NCBI GenBank assembly: GCA_014773175.1
Contig: VXCM01003124.1
Span: 38,913 to 102,912, forward strand
Direction: 5' to 3'
Source of the DNA: Lucifuga dentata
Taxonomy: Eukaryota > Chordata > Actinopteri > Ophidiiformes > Bythitidae
DNA length: 64,000 bases
Shown here: one piece after another, positions 24,320 to 37,800 of the stretch
Position numbering within the stretch: the stretch's first letter is position 1
How the letters are laid out: each line of letters begins with the position of its first letter
Made by a program: the position numbers and the translations under genes
The notes under the pieces: generated by a model
The model's input: only the letters and a program-made list of their open reading frames with translations
Told to the model about the DNA's origin: nothing
Database searches by the model: none

Positions 24320-25787
24320 GTAAATGTGTGAACCACGCAACACTTCTTGTCTGAATGATTTAAACACTGTGCTGAGTCTAAATGTGGCAACCATGATGTT
24401 AGAGGCTCAAGCTTGTTTGCAGGATCAGATTCTGCAGGCAGGTCATGAATGAACCTTAATCTGATTTTAGCATGCAAACAAAAGCTGGACTTTCACTGAT
24501 CTCAATCATTTTCTCTCTGTTTTATTGATAAACATGTAATTCACTCAACACTGGCACCAGGGACTCCACTAACAAGGGTTTATTTAGTTTCAGGAGAAAT
24601 ATTATTTACCAAATTATAGCAATAATAATCTGGCTGCTGGTATAGGACGTGACTGTTATTCTAACTGAATAAATTAACATATGTAGTATGTTAAAGATGT
24701 CACTAATGGGGTCCATTAGTGACATCTTGTTATATATCCATGTAATGAACGTTGAGTGGCCACTTTATTAGATGCACCAAATAAATCCAGTGCAATTCAG
24801 TGCATTTATAATGTTCTGTTAATGTTTGCAGTGCCTATACATTATGGTCATTTTTGAGGCTTTAGTTGGTGGTTGTGTTGTATTGGACTGCATTATATTG
24901 AAAGGTGTTTTTTTTTTTTTTTANGTGTTTTTTTTTTTTTTTAATAATATCTTGTCCTTACCTGTTTGCATACATGAGTAGGGCAAAATATTAGAATCAT
25001 CTCTTCCTATTGGTTCAATCCAATTTAACCACCACAAAGTACAGTATTGAGTCCAGAGATGAATCAACACCTTTCACAGAGTGAGAGCAAAAAATTATAT
25101 TATAAATTTTACAAAAGTTTCTTTTATTGCAGGGCTGGTGTATCGGATTGAATCAGACAGTACAATTGTACCTAATAAAGTGGCCACTGAGGAATATGTT
25201 ATATATATTTATAATAACAACAAGATGCCACTAACAAACCTATAACATAATATTTTTTTCAATTAGAATAACAGCTGTCAGCCTACAGTAGCAGTCAGTT
25301 TATTATTGTCATGTTTTAAAATAAACTGGACAATGATTCCTTGTGCATTTCAGATGGTGGCATTTGCTTTAGGCCTTAGTTAGTTATTAAATTAAATCAA
25401 AAGACTAAACAAAGTCCACCAAAAGTGGCAGCAACATCGGTCATGCTACCCAGATTTTTCTTGTTTAGGTTTGCCACACATTCATTTTCTCAGAACCACC
25501 GTGAGCAGGCGTCTGCATGAATTAACTCTTCAAGCCCGTTTAGAAACAGTTTGCGTCCAACTTTCTTAAATTCAGGCATTCTGAAAAGTTACTTTTGCTT
25601 TTAAATGGCAGATTGTGGACACCACCCACTAAGAGGAAGAACTTCAGATGTTGTATATTTCCTCTGTGCAGATGGCTGTAGTCTCCTGACTCATTGGTTT
25701 GTAAAAGGACAAATACAGATGATCACAGGTGTAGAGCTGTAACCTGGTTTCCAGAAAAGCAACTCAGCAAGCACACCTCATCAGTTT

Positions 25788-25842
<55 letters not shown>

Positions 25843-28800
25843 GCCACACACAGACATGCTGCACATGCTCACTTAATAAAACTCAAATTATTTTTAGAGA
25901 ATGTTTGTCCAAAAACCTCCACACCTGCTGTTTGCTTCTCCTCTTTGGACATAAGCATGCTGTAACTCTACACCCGACACCCCCCATAACTACCTACGAT
26001 GCTGGCATGCGGATGTCTTTTATTTAGCCTATTTTTCTTCTCCCTTGTCATGTTTGAAGCACAAGGAGAGTCTGGAGCAGCTGTGCTTCATACAGGACTG
26101 CTGTCAGTAACAGTCGTCTTACGAGCCTCTCGCTGTCAGAAGCTGCTGTCAAATCCTCTCCATTCTGAGCTCTTCTCTTACCAAATCCTTCACTCCCTCT
26201 GGCGCCACTGCCAGAGTTCACAGGAAGCCTTGCTTCATGATAAAACACTCTTCAAGCATCTAGTTCCCCTTCCTGACTTCATGGAAATAGCATTGCAAAA
26301 TTAACAGCTTCTGAACATCATCATGATCCATAGTGGGGTTTTTTTATGGTGAAAGGGGAGTATAAACAAAGTTATGTAACACTCAAGACGCCATGAATAA
26401 TTTGTGAATGCTTTTTGTATTTTCTAAGTGTCTGTTTACTTGAATCAACATGGTTACGACATAAAGAGAATGGTTCAGAAAGTTAGCATTTATTATAGAG
26501 ATTTTACTTTGAATTGTAGGCATTCTATTAGACAGAAAACATATTATCATACACATTGAAATGTTACCACACTTTGCACATCTGGCATTTCATTTTAGCC
26601 AGCCATTCTGTTGTTTAGTTGCAGTATGAAGTTGTTAAACGCTGTACCTTACTTTTGGAATGTGTTTGGAGGACATCCACACAAACTGAATTCTAATGCT
26701 GAGAAGTAAGCAACCTGTTGATGGAGCATGGCCATATTCCACCGGCGTGCAGACAGACAAGCGCTCTGCACAGTGCTTGGTTTGTTTTCGGAGGGCAGCT
26801 GGTGGAAACGTGTCCAGAGGTCCCTGGCTGGGGAAGGCAGGATGCCCAGGCTTTCTGAGAAGCTGCCCAGCTCTTTGCTCTGTGTCTTCTGTCCTCCACT
26901 TCCTCTCCCAGGAGCATCAGAGACACACTCTCCCCTCAGACTTTTGGCCTTCAGTCCTGCTCCCATTCAGGAAGTTGCAGAGCGACTGATGTGCCGCCAG
27001 AACAGACTTTCTGAGGCCAAAGCTGCTTCAGCCCACATCCTCATCGGAATCTAATGCATGAAAAAGATGGATGGTTTCATATTCAGCTTTCTTTTCACCC
27101 CTCAGCATTCATTCAGCATGAATCAGTACCGAGAGCTCTGTTTTAGATATAGCACATCTATTGCCATCTGGCCTTGTCAGCCTAAGGTATTGAACAATTT
27201 CCATTTCTTATTCCCATCACCACCAGGCCGTGCTGAAGCTTGCACCGTATGTAACAAGTTTTTTTTTTTTTTTTTTNTTTTTTTTTTTTTTTGTTTGTTT
27301 TTTTTTTAGCAAGAGGCAGCAGAAGCCGTGGCTGGAACACAAGCAGCTAAGGCCATTACAATGTTCCTCTGGAGTTTTGTGTGATGGGGGTCACATACTT
27401 TTGGTTATGAGGTTGCTTGTTGTTTGCTGAAGTCATAGTTTGGCATAATTACAAGATTATATAAGAATGTTTCATTTTCCTTTACTGATTCTGAGCTGTC
27501 AACAAATGATCTGAAAAACTCATTGAATACGAAAAACCCTGTAATCAAAACCAGACCAGCAGTTAGTTTTCTGCAAAGATAAGAAAGTAAGTGGACCAGT
27601 TTCAAAGTGGAACCCAGGGTTAAAATTACACCACGTAACTTATTCTGGTGCTCTTTCTTAAGAAATGGCACCATGTTGCTGTTTTATGGTGCTGTTAGCT
27701 GTGTTCCTAAATTCTTAACACTTTTCCATTTGTTCCTCTTAAACGCTGTTCCCAAAAACCCATTTTCTCTCTTAACCTCCTGCCAATATGCCACATTTGT
27801 AGCCTTTGCATAGCTTTAGCACATTGCGGTTTTGGGTAGGGAAATATTTATTTTATTTATTTTCACTGAAAGGGGACAGAGTTGCATCTGCAGCAGAAAT
27901 ATTTTATTGTTAGTGTAGCATGGATTACATTTATGAGACAACAACAGCAGGAATTGTTTCATAGTCAGGGAGAGAATGTTGTTGTTGCTCTTTAACCACT
28001 CAGTTATGCTGGTGTTTCTTTGAAGCTTCTGACCAGACCTTGTTCACGTCAAACAGGATAGAAAGTGACTGTTTAAACCCGTAGCTGCAGCCTGGTGTAT
28101 GAAGTAAATGAGTGGCCCAGCCCATGTTTTTGTTTCCAGGATTTATACTGGCCTGGAAAACATCTTTTGCATTAAAAACACATCTCGCTGCTGCTGTTCA
28201 TCCACAGCGGCTGGATCAAAGTCCTCACAGGCTCACCAGCATCCTGATTAAGTGGAAGCATGACCTTCTGCCAGACAGGGTGTGTGTATGTGTATGTGTG
28301 TGTGCATGCGCGGAGGGTAAGTACGTTTTTAAAAATAGTAACTGAGAACCACTGAGAAAGTTAACCTTGCCAGAGATTCTAACTGAAAGCATTTTTAATA
28401 TCACTCAATTTTAGATGAATGTTTCTTCTGTTTTTACTCACCTTTACACCATCACTGCTCAGCATTTCACAGTTTCACAGGAACAACTAGGCGTCAGTTT
28501 AGCATTTGTAGTTTCAGATTTACATGCTAAGTTATTCTTATCTCTACCAAGGAGGTTATGCTTTCAGCCGTACTTCTGCTTGTTAGCAGGATCACTCAAA
28601 AAGTTCTGAATTCATTTTGATGAAACTTGGTGGGGCATGGCCCGGGGAAGAACTCATTAAATTTTTGGTAAATTTTAAATTTTTGAGATCCAGGGGTGGA
28701 TTTGGGATTTTTAAAAATTGTTTGTTAACATTGCAAAATAGGGTGTTTTCTAAAATTCTTGTCAATTTCTTCAATCTCAGCAAGGGAAAAAAAAAAGAAA

Positions 28801-31800
28801 AAATCAGGCACATTTATCCCATAATAAACTATCTATAGGTGCAATTTGGGCTGAAATTTTGTCCAGGCTTGTTGGTATTAGCAGTGTAATGCACTCTAAT
28901 TGAGTGCTCTCTAGTTATTGACTTAACTACTGCAATGGGAACATTTTTAAAAAGAATGTGAAATGAGACAAGAAATAATAGACAAAAAAAAAAAAAAAAN
29001 AAAAAAAAAAAAAAAAGCAGCATGTAGATGTATTTAACAGTCCCAAAAAAGTAACTGTATCAATATTTTTTACTTTTACATGACTCTTGTTTTCTGGACA
29101 AGGACTAATCTTCAGTGGTACTATATGGCACACATAAAAGGTTAGGTACTCAATCCCAAATTTTTGGACCTTTCCATCATATGAAACATGCAGCTCACAT
29201 GAATCTTCACAAATGTCAAAGTGGCATTAGTTCAATGATGCAGCAGAGAAAACAAACATGTTTTCATCCTTTAATGTACATTTTGAAAGCTCAACAGCAC
29301 CTTTTTAAATCCTTTACAGCTTCTATCCTGTGTTGTGTCCAGTCCAGTCCTGTTTCATCTGAAAATACGTGGAGAGAAACGTTTTCTCAAGAAATAAATA
29401 GATCTTTGTGTGAGCGTTTTTGGCATGAAGTTATTACAATATCTGTGGAAAGTGGGAATGAAGAGAAGCGAAAACCAGAGAAGCCATGTGTTCTTAGAGA
29501 AGCTGTAAGTCATAGAGCTTCATCTAAACGGCCAGTCCATCTCTTTATGTTCTCACATGTAAGGCTGACCATAAATCTCATTATCCCACCGTCTGACCTT
29601 CAGGCAGAGGTCAGCCCTGTACATTATGAGCCTTTCAACCCTGCAACCCTGCTGCAGCAGAAACTGTGTCGACGTCAGTTTCTCGTTGTTCCATTAAGTA
29701 TTTATTTGCTGTTTGTGGGCCTTTTTCGGAGCTTGATGTTCTTCTCTACATTTTATGGTCATTAGGGTCGCATTATTTAGTGCAGAGGGGTAGATGATAT
29801 TATGGTTCCTTGCCTGGCTCCTCATGTAAACACTTACCTCATCCCATATCCTCTGTTATACAGTGTTCACCTAGCTTGTGTTGGTTTAAACCCTGGGAGA
29901 TCTTCAAGGACACAGTCATCTTTTGTTAATCTGTGCTTACGCTCTGTCGTTCATTAACCAGCCACTCTGGTTTACACTCTGGTCTCTGCTAGCTGAAATG
30001 CTCGCTGGAGAGGGGGAAATGTCAGGTCAGGTGTCATCACCTTGTCTTAATTCTGCACGGCCTAAAGCAACACATTTTTCTTCATGAAGAAAGATCTGCT
30101 TAGATGCGGTCACTCATTATTATGACTGATGACTTGGATTATGTTGCTATTGTGGTGCTAAACATGCAGTTAAAATCTAATTTAGGAGCAGCTCAGGCAT
30201 ACTTAGCCATCACATGTGGGCTTGCTTATGAATCTGGCAGCTGATCATATAAAAACAGTGCAGTAGAATTAGCCTGTTGATTTGTGCAAGTAAAGTGTGA
30301 AATAAAGGCCATCTGTGATATAAAAAAAAAAATGTGTTACACAAAATGTTGTCAGGGCCAGCTTGTTATCCTCTTAGCAGCATTGATCCTGGAAAATTCT
30401 CAGTGATGTCACGTTAATGCTGCGCACAACCAAGGTGTGATCATTGACCACACAGGCAGATTGGTGGTGATCGACAGCAGTAATAATTCACAAGTCATCT
30501 TTGTCAATAAACCACAGAGCATACGGAGGGTTAATTTAACACCATGTCTGTTTCCAAGGTTGGCGAAATCTGGAAACATGAGATTTAATTATTACCAACA
30601 AAATGTTTATCAATGGAAAATGAATGACAGGAGCAACTCTCCAGGTTGTACAGTTAGCACTGTTATAAAAGCAGTTTATCTAACTTTGACCTGTTACATT
30701 TAGCGTAAACCAAATGCAACAGGTCAGTGCGAGTAAGATGTATACATGGACGGAATTAATAGGATTCCACAATTTGCCAAATATACATGAGGCATTGCAT
30801 AATCAGAAAATTAGGGAGCGTCCACCAAGTGAGGAATGATGCATGTGGCTTAGATTTAGACCTTTATATGCCCAAATAAATTGATTCATAATTGCATAAT
30901 CTAGGTGTTTTTCTTACTTAGAATAAGATTGTTCCGATTTATGTCGATTTCAGTCTAATTAAGGTGTATGGATGATGTTTGAAAAAAATCGATTCGTTGC
31001 CTTTAGTTTAAACGTGCACGCAAATGTACTGACTGACTGCTGTTGCTATTTTTAAACTTTCTTGTCATTGAAACAATATTCACTTCTCATGATTTACTGT
31101 TTTACTTGTCTTTCCAATAACAGAGATAATAGAATTAATATTAATAATAAACCCTTGACATAGAACATTCCCTCTGTCTTCCAGACGAAGACTCATCTCT
31201 CAACGCTCTTCACTCGAAACACTAGAGGACATTGAGGAGAACGCTCCTTTACGCAGGTAGTAACATGCACATTATTCCTTTGTAACCTTCATTTTGTCTG
31301 CTGCTATAATTCTGTGTCTAAGAAGAGACATTCAGCTTGCTATAGTGTCTCCTAATGGCACAGTTTCTGCTTTTCAGTCGCTGCTGTTCTGTGTTTGCTT
31401 TACACTTTAGATGCCGAACCCTGTCAGGTTCACCCAGACCAAAGAGCTTCAAGAAGGTCCACGTCATAAAAAACATGAGGCAACACGATACGCGCAATGG
31501 AAGGTATGAAAGCAAACAGCACTGTCCTTTAGTCAATACAGGTCCTCAGTGGATAATGGCAGGCTGCCCCAGTCAATGAACTGTAGTTTGGATGTCTCTC
31601 ACATTACAAGCTACGTCCCAGGCAAGCAGGCCTAGCCAATCACAGCATGTCAGTACAACTTAATGATGAAACATGATTAGCTGTTGATTCATTGATGTGA
31701 TGCAGCAAATGGTAATCCTGTTTATTTTTTACGTATGATCTGATTGTATTTTATTTCAATCCTTATTTGATCACAGTTATAAATTTGAAATCACACCGTG

Positions 31801-34800
31801 AAAATGCTCACACTCCTAAAAACTAACTCACATATCACTTTGTCTCACTTTGCACAAAGATGCACGTGACACGTGAACACATCCCTCAAAACACACTGAT
31901 TTCGGCAACGTGCTGTCGTACTGGCTGTGGAGAAAGTAATTGAAGCAAAGACTGATGCATATTTCATTGATTTATTCGTTTAGCTTTGTGTCCGGGTGTT
32001 TTGTGATGCAGAGTGCAGTTCTGGTGCTTTTTGCGGAAATAATTAGGTGCATGTTTTTTGGTTAAGTGTAAATGTATTTGCAAGTTTCGGGATTTATTAG
32101 TTGCCAACATCTGGTTGGTATGGAGAAGCTGATCCTTAATGGAGCACAGTAAGCCAGAATGAACCGTAAACTACTTCTGATGCTGATTTTGAACTGTAAA
32201 CATTTTATCTGTGAGCTATAAGAAGAGTTTTTCAGTTAAAGTAAGGGTTGGGTTTAGGGTTCTTTTAAGCTGAGCTCAGACTACACATGATTTTAGCTCA
32301 GATTTTCAATCGCAGACAAACTTTTCTGATCTGAGCCAAAACCCAAACTCGGAGCCAAATCGCTGCTGGTGACCCTCACCGACAGCCATTAACACTAGTT
32401 GTTAAGTCTTGAATTTCCCCTCTAGGGATCAATAAAGTCTTATCTTAAGTCTGAGCAATTCAGAGATGTGTCCTGACCCATCTTGGAGCTGTGCCAGGTC
32501 AAATTTCATCTCCAACAAATCTGAGTGATCTTTAGTTTGAGTGGACCTGAGAACACTAATGAGCAGTAGCCAGTGAGAGTATGAGTGGAGGCAAAAGTAC
32601 AAAAAAACACCTCCTCCACATTCTTACTTTATGCCTGTTTTTCTTTTTTCCTGTGCAGAATATCACACACACACTTGCATCTGGCAAGCAGTTCCTCCTT
32701 GTTTGGGTCCATATGGACAAAAACACAGTGGCATCTTGCATCTTTTAGCTTATCACCTGCATTTGTGTGCGTTTTCACTTCTTACATGAGGTTTTGTGAA
32801 TACTAATTTCAGATGTCGTTCATCTCCTTCAACGTGACAGATTACGTAAATTTTGCACATAGTTTGTGCTCAGTTGTGTAGTGTGCGCACCACAACTTCA
32901 TCACACTTGATTATAGGGAAAGATTGTTGTGTATTTTGAGTGATTCAGCGATTTGGGGATTTCTGAATTTGTGTAGTCTGAATCTGGCCTTAGGGTCATT
33001 TAAAGTCAGACCTTCTGCAGACATTTGGTCACTGGAAAACATCTGAATACACTCAGTATGTCTACATAAATACAAGGTATTCTAAAAATAGCATCTTGTC
33101 AGATCTTGGAACAAAAATGCATCATTATTGCTCCCAAACCACTGACTACCATACTACATGTGATACTGTCACTAAATACATGTCTGTGCAGTCATCAGAC
33201 AAAACACATTGACACTGGTTTCTATTTATTCTCTTCATTCTATTTTAACCTACAATATGGATCTTTTTAGATAGATATTGATTAGTGTGTTTGCCATTTT
33301 TGTTTTTATAGGATAGTCCTTATCAGTGGCAGAAGATCCTTCTATAGTGTATTTTCTGTCCTGCCCTATCGAGATTGTAGCCAAGCAGGGTATGTATCCT
33401 ACAGCATGCCAAACTTTGTAATGTCCTCCAGCCTGTGCTTCCCTTTCCCTTTTTGCCTCATCCCTTCTTTCTGTGGATGTACTCTCCTCTAACTGGTGCA
33501 CACACACTGCTAACGGTTGGTTTTGGTGGATGCATTTTTAGTTTAAAGTTTAGTAAATAATAAATATAAGGTTGAAATGGTCTCGAAAAGCTTAAAGGGG
33601 ACATATTATTTTCTGTTTTTGTTTTGTTTTTTTTCTGTCATTTTTATAGCGTAATACAGTCAAGAGTTTGTTTTGGACATTATCAAAGTTGCAAACCTGA
33701 GGTTGATGCCGATAGAAATGCATCCAATAAGTCAAACCCACAGGTCCTGAACTGCTCTGAAAGCTTTGTTTTTGATTAGTCTTTTATTTCTGTAACATGT
33801 TGATATCATCATGTAGCATGTTTTAATTTATCTGGCTACACACCTGATTAGACACACCGATGATTTAGGAGGCTAGTGAGTAAATGTTTAACCAGCAACC
33901 TGTTTTGTCCCTGGGAATTGCATCAGAAGCCTGATGCCGCTGGCCAATCAGAACACACCAGGCTTTGCGAGAGTGGGCTTTAAAGAGACAGTATCTAAAA
34001 AAAAGCCTGTTTTCACTCAATGTGTGTAGCGATGCTGCAGTAGGGGAGAATAGGATTGGATCAGTATGTTTTCTGTACATTAAAGCTTTAGAAAGGTTTC
34101 GAAATAGATTCCTAAATTTAAAAAAAAGAATATGGAAATCTGTATAATATGTCCCCTTTAATTTCACATATATGTAGACTACTGCTCATTGCTTGGAACT
34201 TTTGTCTGTTTTGGCTCAGGTGTCAACTTTTTGACACTCATCCTTTTTTGTTCAAGTCATTTTTTTGTCTGTTGCAACTGTTGCTGGCTTTGCTGTTTAG
34301 CTTTTTTTTTTTTTTATTCACCTTTCCTGGTGTTTTGGTCTTCTTAGATTTAGAGCTGTAGTATGTAAACTAAAGCACCAATTCATAGTTGTTGTGTTGT
34401 GCACTGGTCTAATTATCCATGTGGCTGGCCAACTGCAGTTTCTGTTGTGTATACACAGCCATGATAGTTTGTTATGAAGAATCTTTTGTTTATTCTTTGA
34501 CTGGATTTAGAGATTACATGTCTTGGCGTTAGAACATAAAACAGAAAACATCTATGGAAGATTCTCAATGTAATGGGAACCCACAATGGTTGTTAAAGCA
34601 TCCAGAGTTACATCTGGTGTCCGTGGCGGTGGCTCTGGTATGGCTTTGGTTGTGACGCTCCCCCCCAGTCACATGAAACGGTGTGTTTTGGAGGAAGTGA
34701 GAGAGAAAGGGGACAGATAAACAGCAGAAAATACAATGCACAGAAAGAAAAGAGCCGCTGAAGAGCAAATGATCAGCAGCAAATGATTGAGCAGGCTCAA

Positions 34801-37800
34801 TCATTTGTGGAATTTCCTAAGCCAGCCAAATAGTGTAAGGTCAAAGGTTAATAAACCCCCAGAGCTGCCCAATGTGCATGTTTGACTGCTTGTTGCTGCT
34901 AATTATCAGTTAGGCTTTGGCTGACTCAGTCAAGTGTTGTGACTGCAAAACAACATTTTGTTAACAGTTGATTTTGTCTGAATTTATTCCAGCACAGCAC
35001 AGTTAATAACAGTTTTTTCAAGCCATTTTATCACCACAGTAGTCATCCTCAGTCTTTTTCCTCTCTGTTTTGCCCCAATTACATTTACGGTTTGGAGCGA
35101 TTCAGTGATGCTGCTAATTAACTCAGGTCCCTACAGTATTACTCCACTACATGAAGGGATCCTGAATGCCACTGAAGTCTAAAGTCTTAATAATAAAGCT
35201 GTTTTTTTTTACAGAAATTTAATAGGAAAATGATCAAATTCAAGAGATTAAATGACTTAATTTTCAGAATAATATGAAACAATGTAAATGAGTACAGTGC
35301 AGCAATAAAATGAATAATAAATTAAATAAATTTAAAAAATACATAAAAATAAATAATAAATAAAATCATTACAATAAAAATGAATAATTAGGACAATGAA
35401 ATAGACAGCTTTAAAATAAAGAGTAAAAAAAAAATGTGAAAAAGATAATACTGAATTCACTAATCTGTTGTGAAGCCTCAGTCATATTTTTTTCTTTAGC
35501 TTTAGTTTTAAAAATAACCAGAAAGCAGCATCTAAAGATCTCATGTACAAACCAACAAAGTAGTCTTTGGTCCAGTTTAAAGTTATTGTTGCTTTGTTTT
35601 TTTTTAATCTAAATTTATAATGGTGATGGTGACATCCAAAGTTTATAATTGCAGCTGGCTGACTGTGACAGAGATTCAGTCCAGATGTTGCCTAGTAGGT
35701 CCGATCAGATTCTGTGCACTGTGCTTGTATTGCGTGTATTAACGTGTGTTTTAGCTCAATTTATCTGGATAAATCTCATTTTTATGCCAGGTGTAAATTA
35801 AGTCAAACTGAAAACCAGGTCTATTTATGCTTTAAAAGTTATCAGAGAGAGATGAAACCCTAATGAAGTAATGAAGGATGCAAATTGTAGGCAGGAAAAA
35901 CACTTTTTTTTTGCCGGTGACAAAGTACAGAGAATTAAATATTAAATAGAACATTGGGGCTTTTACAGAACTCACAAAACTGTGCTGTGTGAATGATGTT
36001 TTGTGATAACTCAAAAACTCCCTGTTATGGCTGAAGCATAAACTCTGGGAGGAACATTATTGTTGAACTAATCAGCCCAACTTTGCTGTTTATGTGAGAT
36101 GTGAAGTAGTCTGCAGGTCTGATTTTATTGTCTTTTCCCTTTGAAGGCAGTTTTGGCATGTTTCATGTCTTGTTGATAGCTTTATGGTACTCAGTTTGAT
36201 CTCCTGATGTTAGATTCACTTTTCATAGATTATAACACTACTAACATACAGATGGTGGAAGTCAGTGATTCCCATTCCTGCATGATACTAAGCAGTGTCC
36301 ACTGTTCTTGTGATTTCCTTTCATTTCTCCTTATTCCCACCAGACCGATATACAACCTTTTTATTTTCTGGATTGCTTCATAGAAAAGCTCTCTGCTGGA
36401 AAGCTTTCCATCTCTTTAATTTCCCTTTTTATTACATTTTTAATGTTCTGTAAGATGTCTCTGCTGCCTGGGGACCTCTGTGTCTTTTATGCATCTGTCA
36501 ACATTGTGTCCTGATGTGCCTATCTGCCCGATAACACTGTTTTCATCATAGCAGATTAGCCACACGTCATCAAAACACTAGGAGAGTCATGTGAGGGCCT
36601 ACAGTGCTTTATTTATCTGGGTTCCATTCTGAATTAAAAACAATACAGAAATGGAAAAGATAAAGACAGATGAAGAAAACCAGACAATGTTACAGTTTAA
36701 TGTCTGCTGTGAATGCAGAGTCTGGAGTCTTCTATAAATATTAAGATAATATTACACATACAAATGCAAGTGTATTTTGTGTACTTAAGTGTGCAGAACA
36801 ATTAAGTATGGACTTTGCTGGTTTGTTATCACTAGCAGACATTAAAAAGGCCATACTGATAATTTTGCATGTTAAATACTACCTGCATACTTGTTACATT
36901 ACTGCCAGCCGTTTTCCAAAACATAAAACCGTATTTAGGTTTTGCGTAATTTTGGCAAATCCCTTAATTCTTTAAACGTCAGATATTCAGGTGACACCTT
37001 AAAATTCAACTTTTCATCTGTTAACACGTAGAAGCCACAGTTGTTGTAATTTCTTGGTAGAAGCTGTCTTCTCCTGGGACTATATTCCCTGGTGGATGCA
37101 TACAGTTTCTTCCAAGTAGCTCTGTCTTGTATTGGTTAAATTAAGTGAATTGGACAAAAAAAAAAAATAGACATGTTAGCTGTGATGGATTACCAATCTC
37201 AAGCATGTTTCAAGTCTCTACAAGTTGAGTTTTATCGCGTACTGGAATGAATTGAAGCCAGTGGCAGTCTGGAAGGTAGGAAAAACAACTCTAAATTTTA
37301 CTGCGCCAGTAGCACACTTAGCAAAAATGTTGGCAGTAATGTAACTTCTATTCAAGCGTAGATTTGATGCAAAATCACCAGCATGCTCCTTTAAATACAG
37401 AATTAGCTCTGTCAGAGGCTCTCCACTGTTCACTCTACTGACACACTTGCTGTTTCTGCCTCAGCAAAGCATCTGACCTCCCGTTAATCTCCCACAGTAG
37501 TATGGCATTTCAGGTATTGGTGATACAGCAGCCGAGTATCTGCTAGAATGAAAGCAGACTGTTCTCCATTCCTCCTCTCAAGGGTGCACTTCATTTCTGA
37601 TTGCACGGAGATGTACCCAAAGACAAGCAATTACAGAAAGTAGGCCAGCTGATGAGTGCAGATCAATTGAGGGCCTGTCTGTGTGGTAGAGATGTAGAGG
37701 TGAGCTGTAACAGGCCTCAGAAAGAAGGTTAGAAGAAGGGATGGAAGCTGCAGATGCTTTGTAGTGGAAAAGCTGTAAAGGTCTTGTGCCCAGCAGGGAT

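Larger units (their letters stand above)
24320..31184. other. cables1 intron 1
   Basis: 6.9 kb. Contains a perfect 16-bp hairpin at 24694-24728, an inverted-repeat element at 24756-25188, a (CT)n run at 25795-25838, single-N joins at 24924, 27277 and 29000, a dispersed-repeat fragment near 28530-28850, and a 216-codon open frame at 29115-29765 without recognisable domains. Non-repetitive patches near 26640-27060 and 30400-30720 could be regulatory but nothing proves it. Confidence 0.6.
33390..37796. other. cables1 intron 4
   Basis: 4.4 kb. Holds a complete TTAAAGGGG element (33592-34161) and a complete TTAAAGG(A)CC-type element (36842-37394). The part around 35280-35440 is A+T-rich simple sequence. 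Nothing coding is visible. Confidence 0.6.

Noticed and set aside
26649..27054. Overlapping open frames on both strands in cables1 intron 1
   Set aside because: No domain, no splice partner, and similar lengths on both strands suggest a G+C-richer patch and not a gene.
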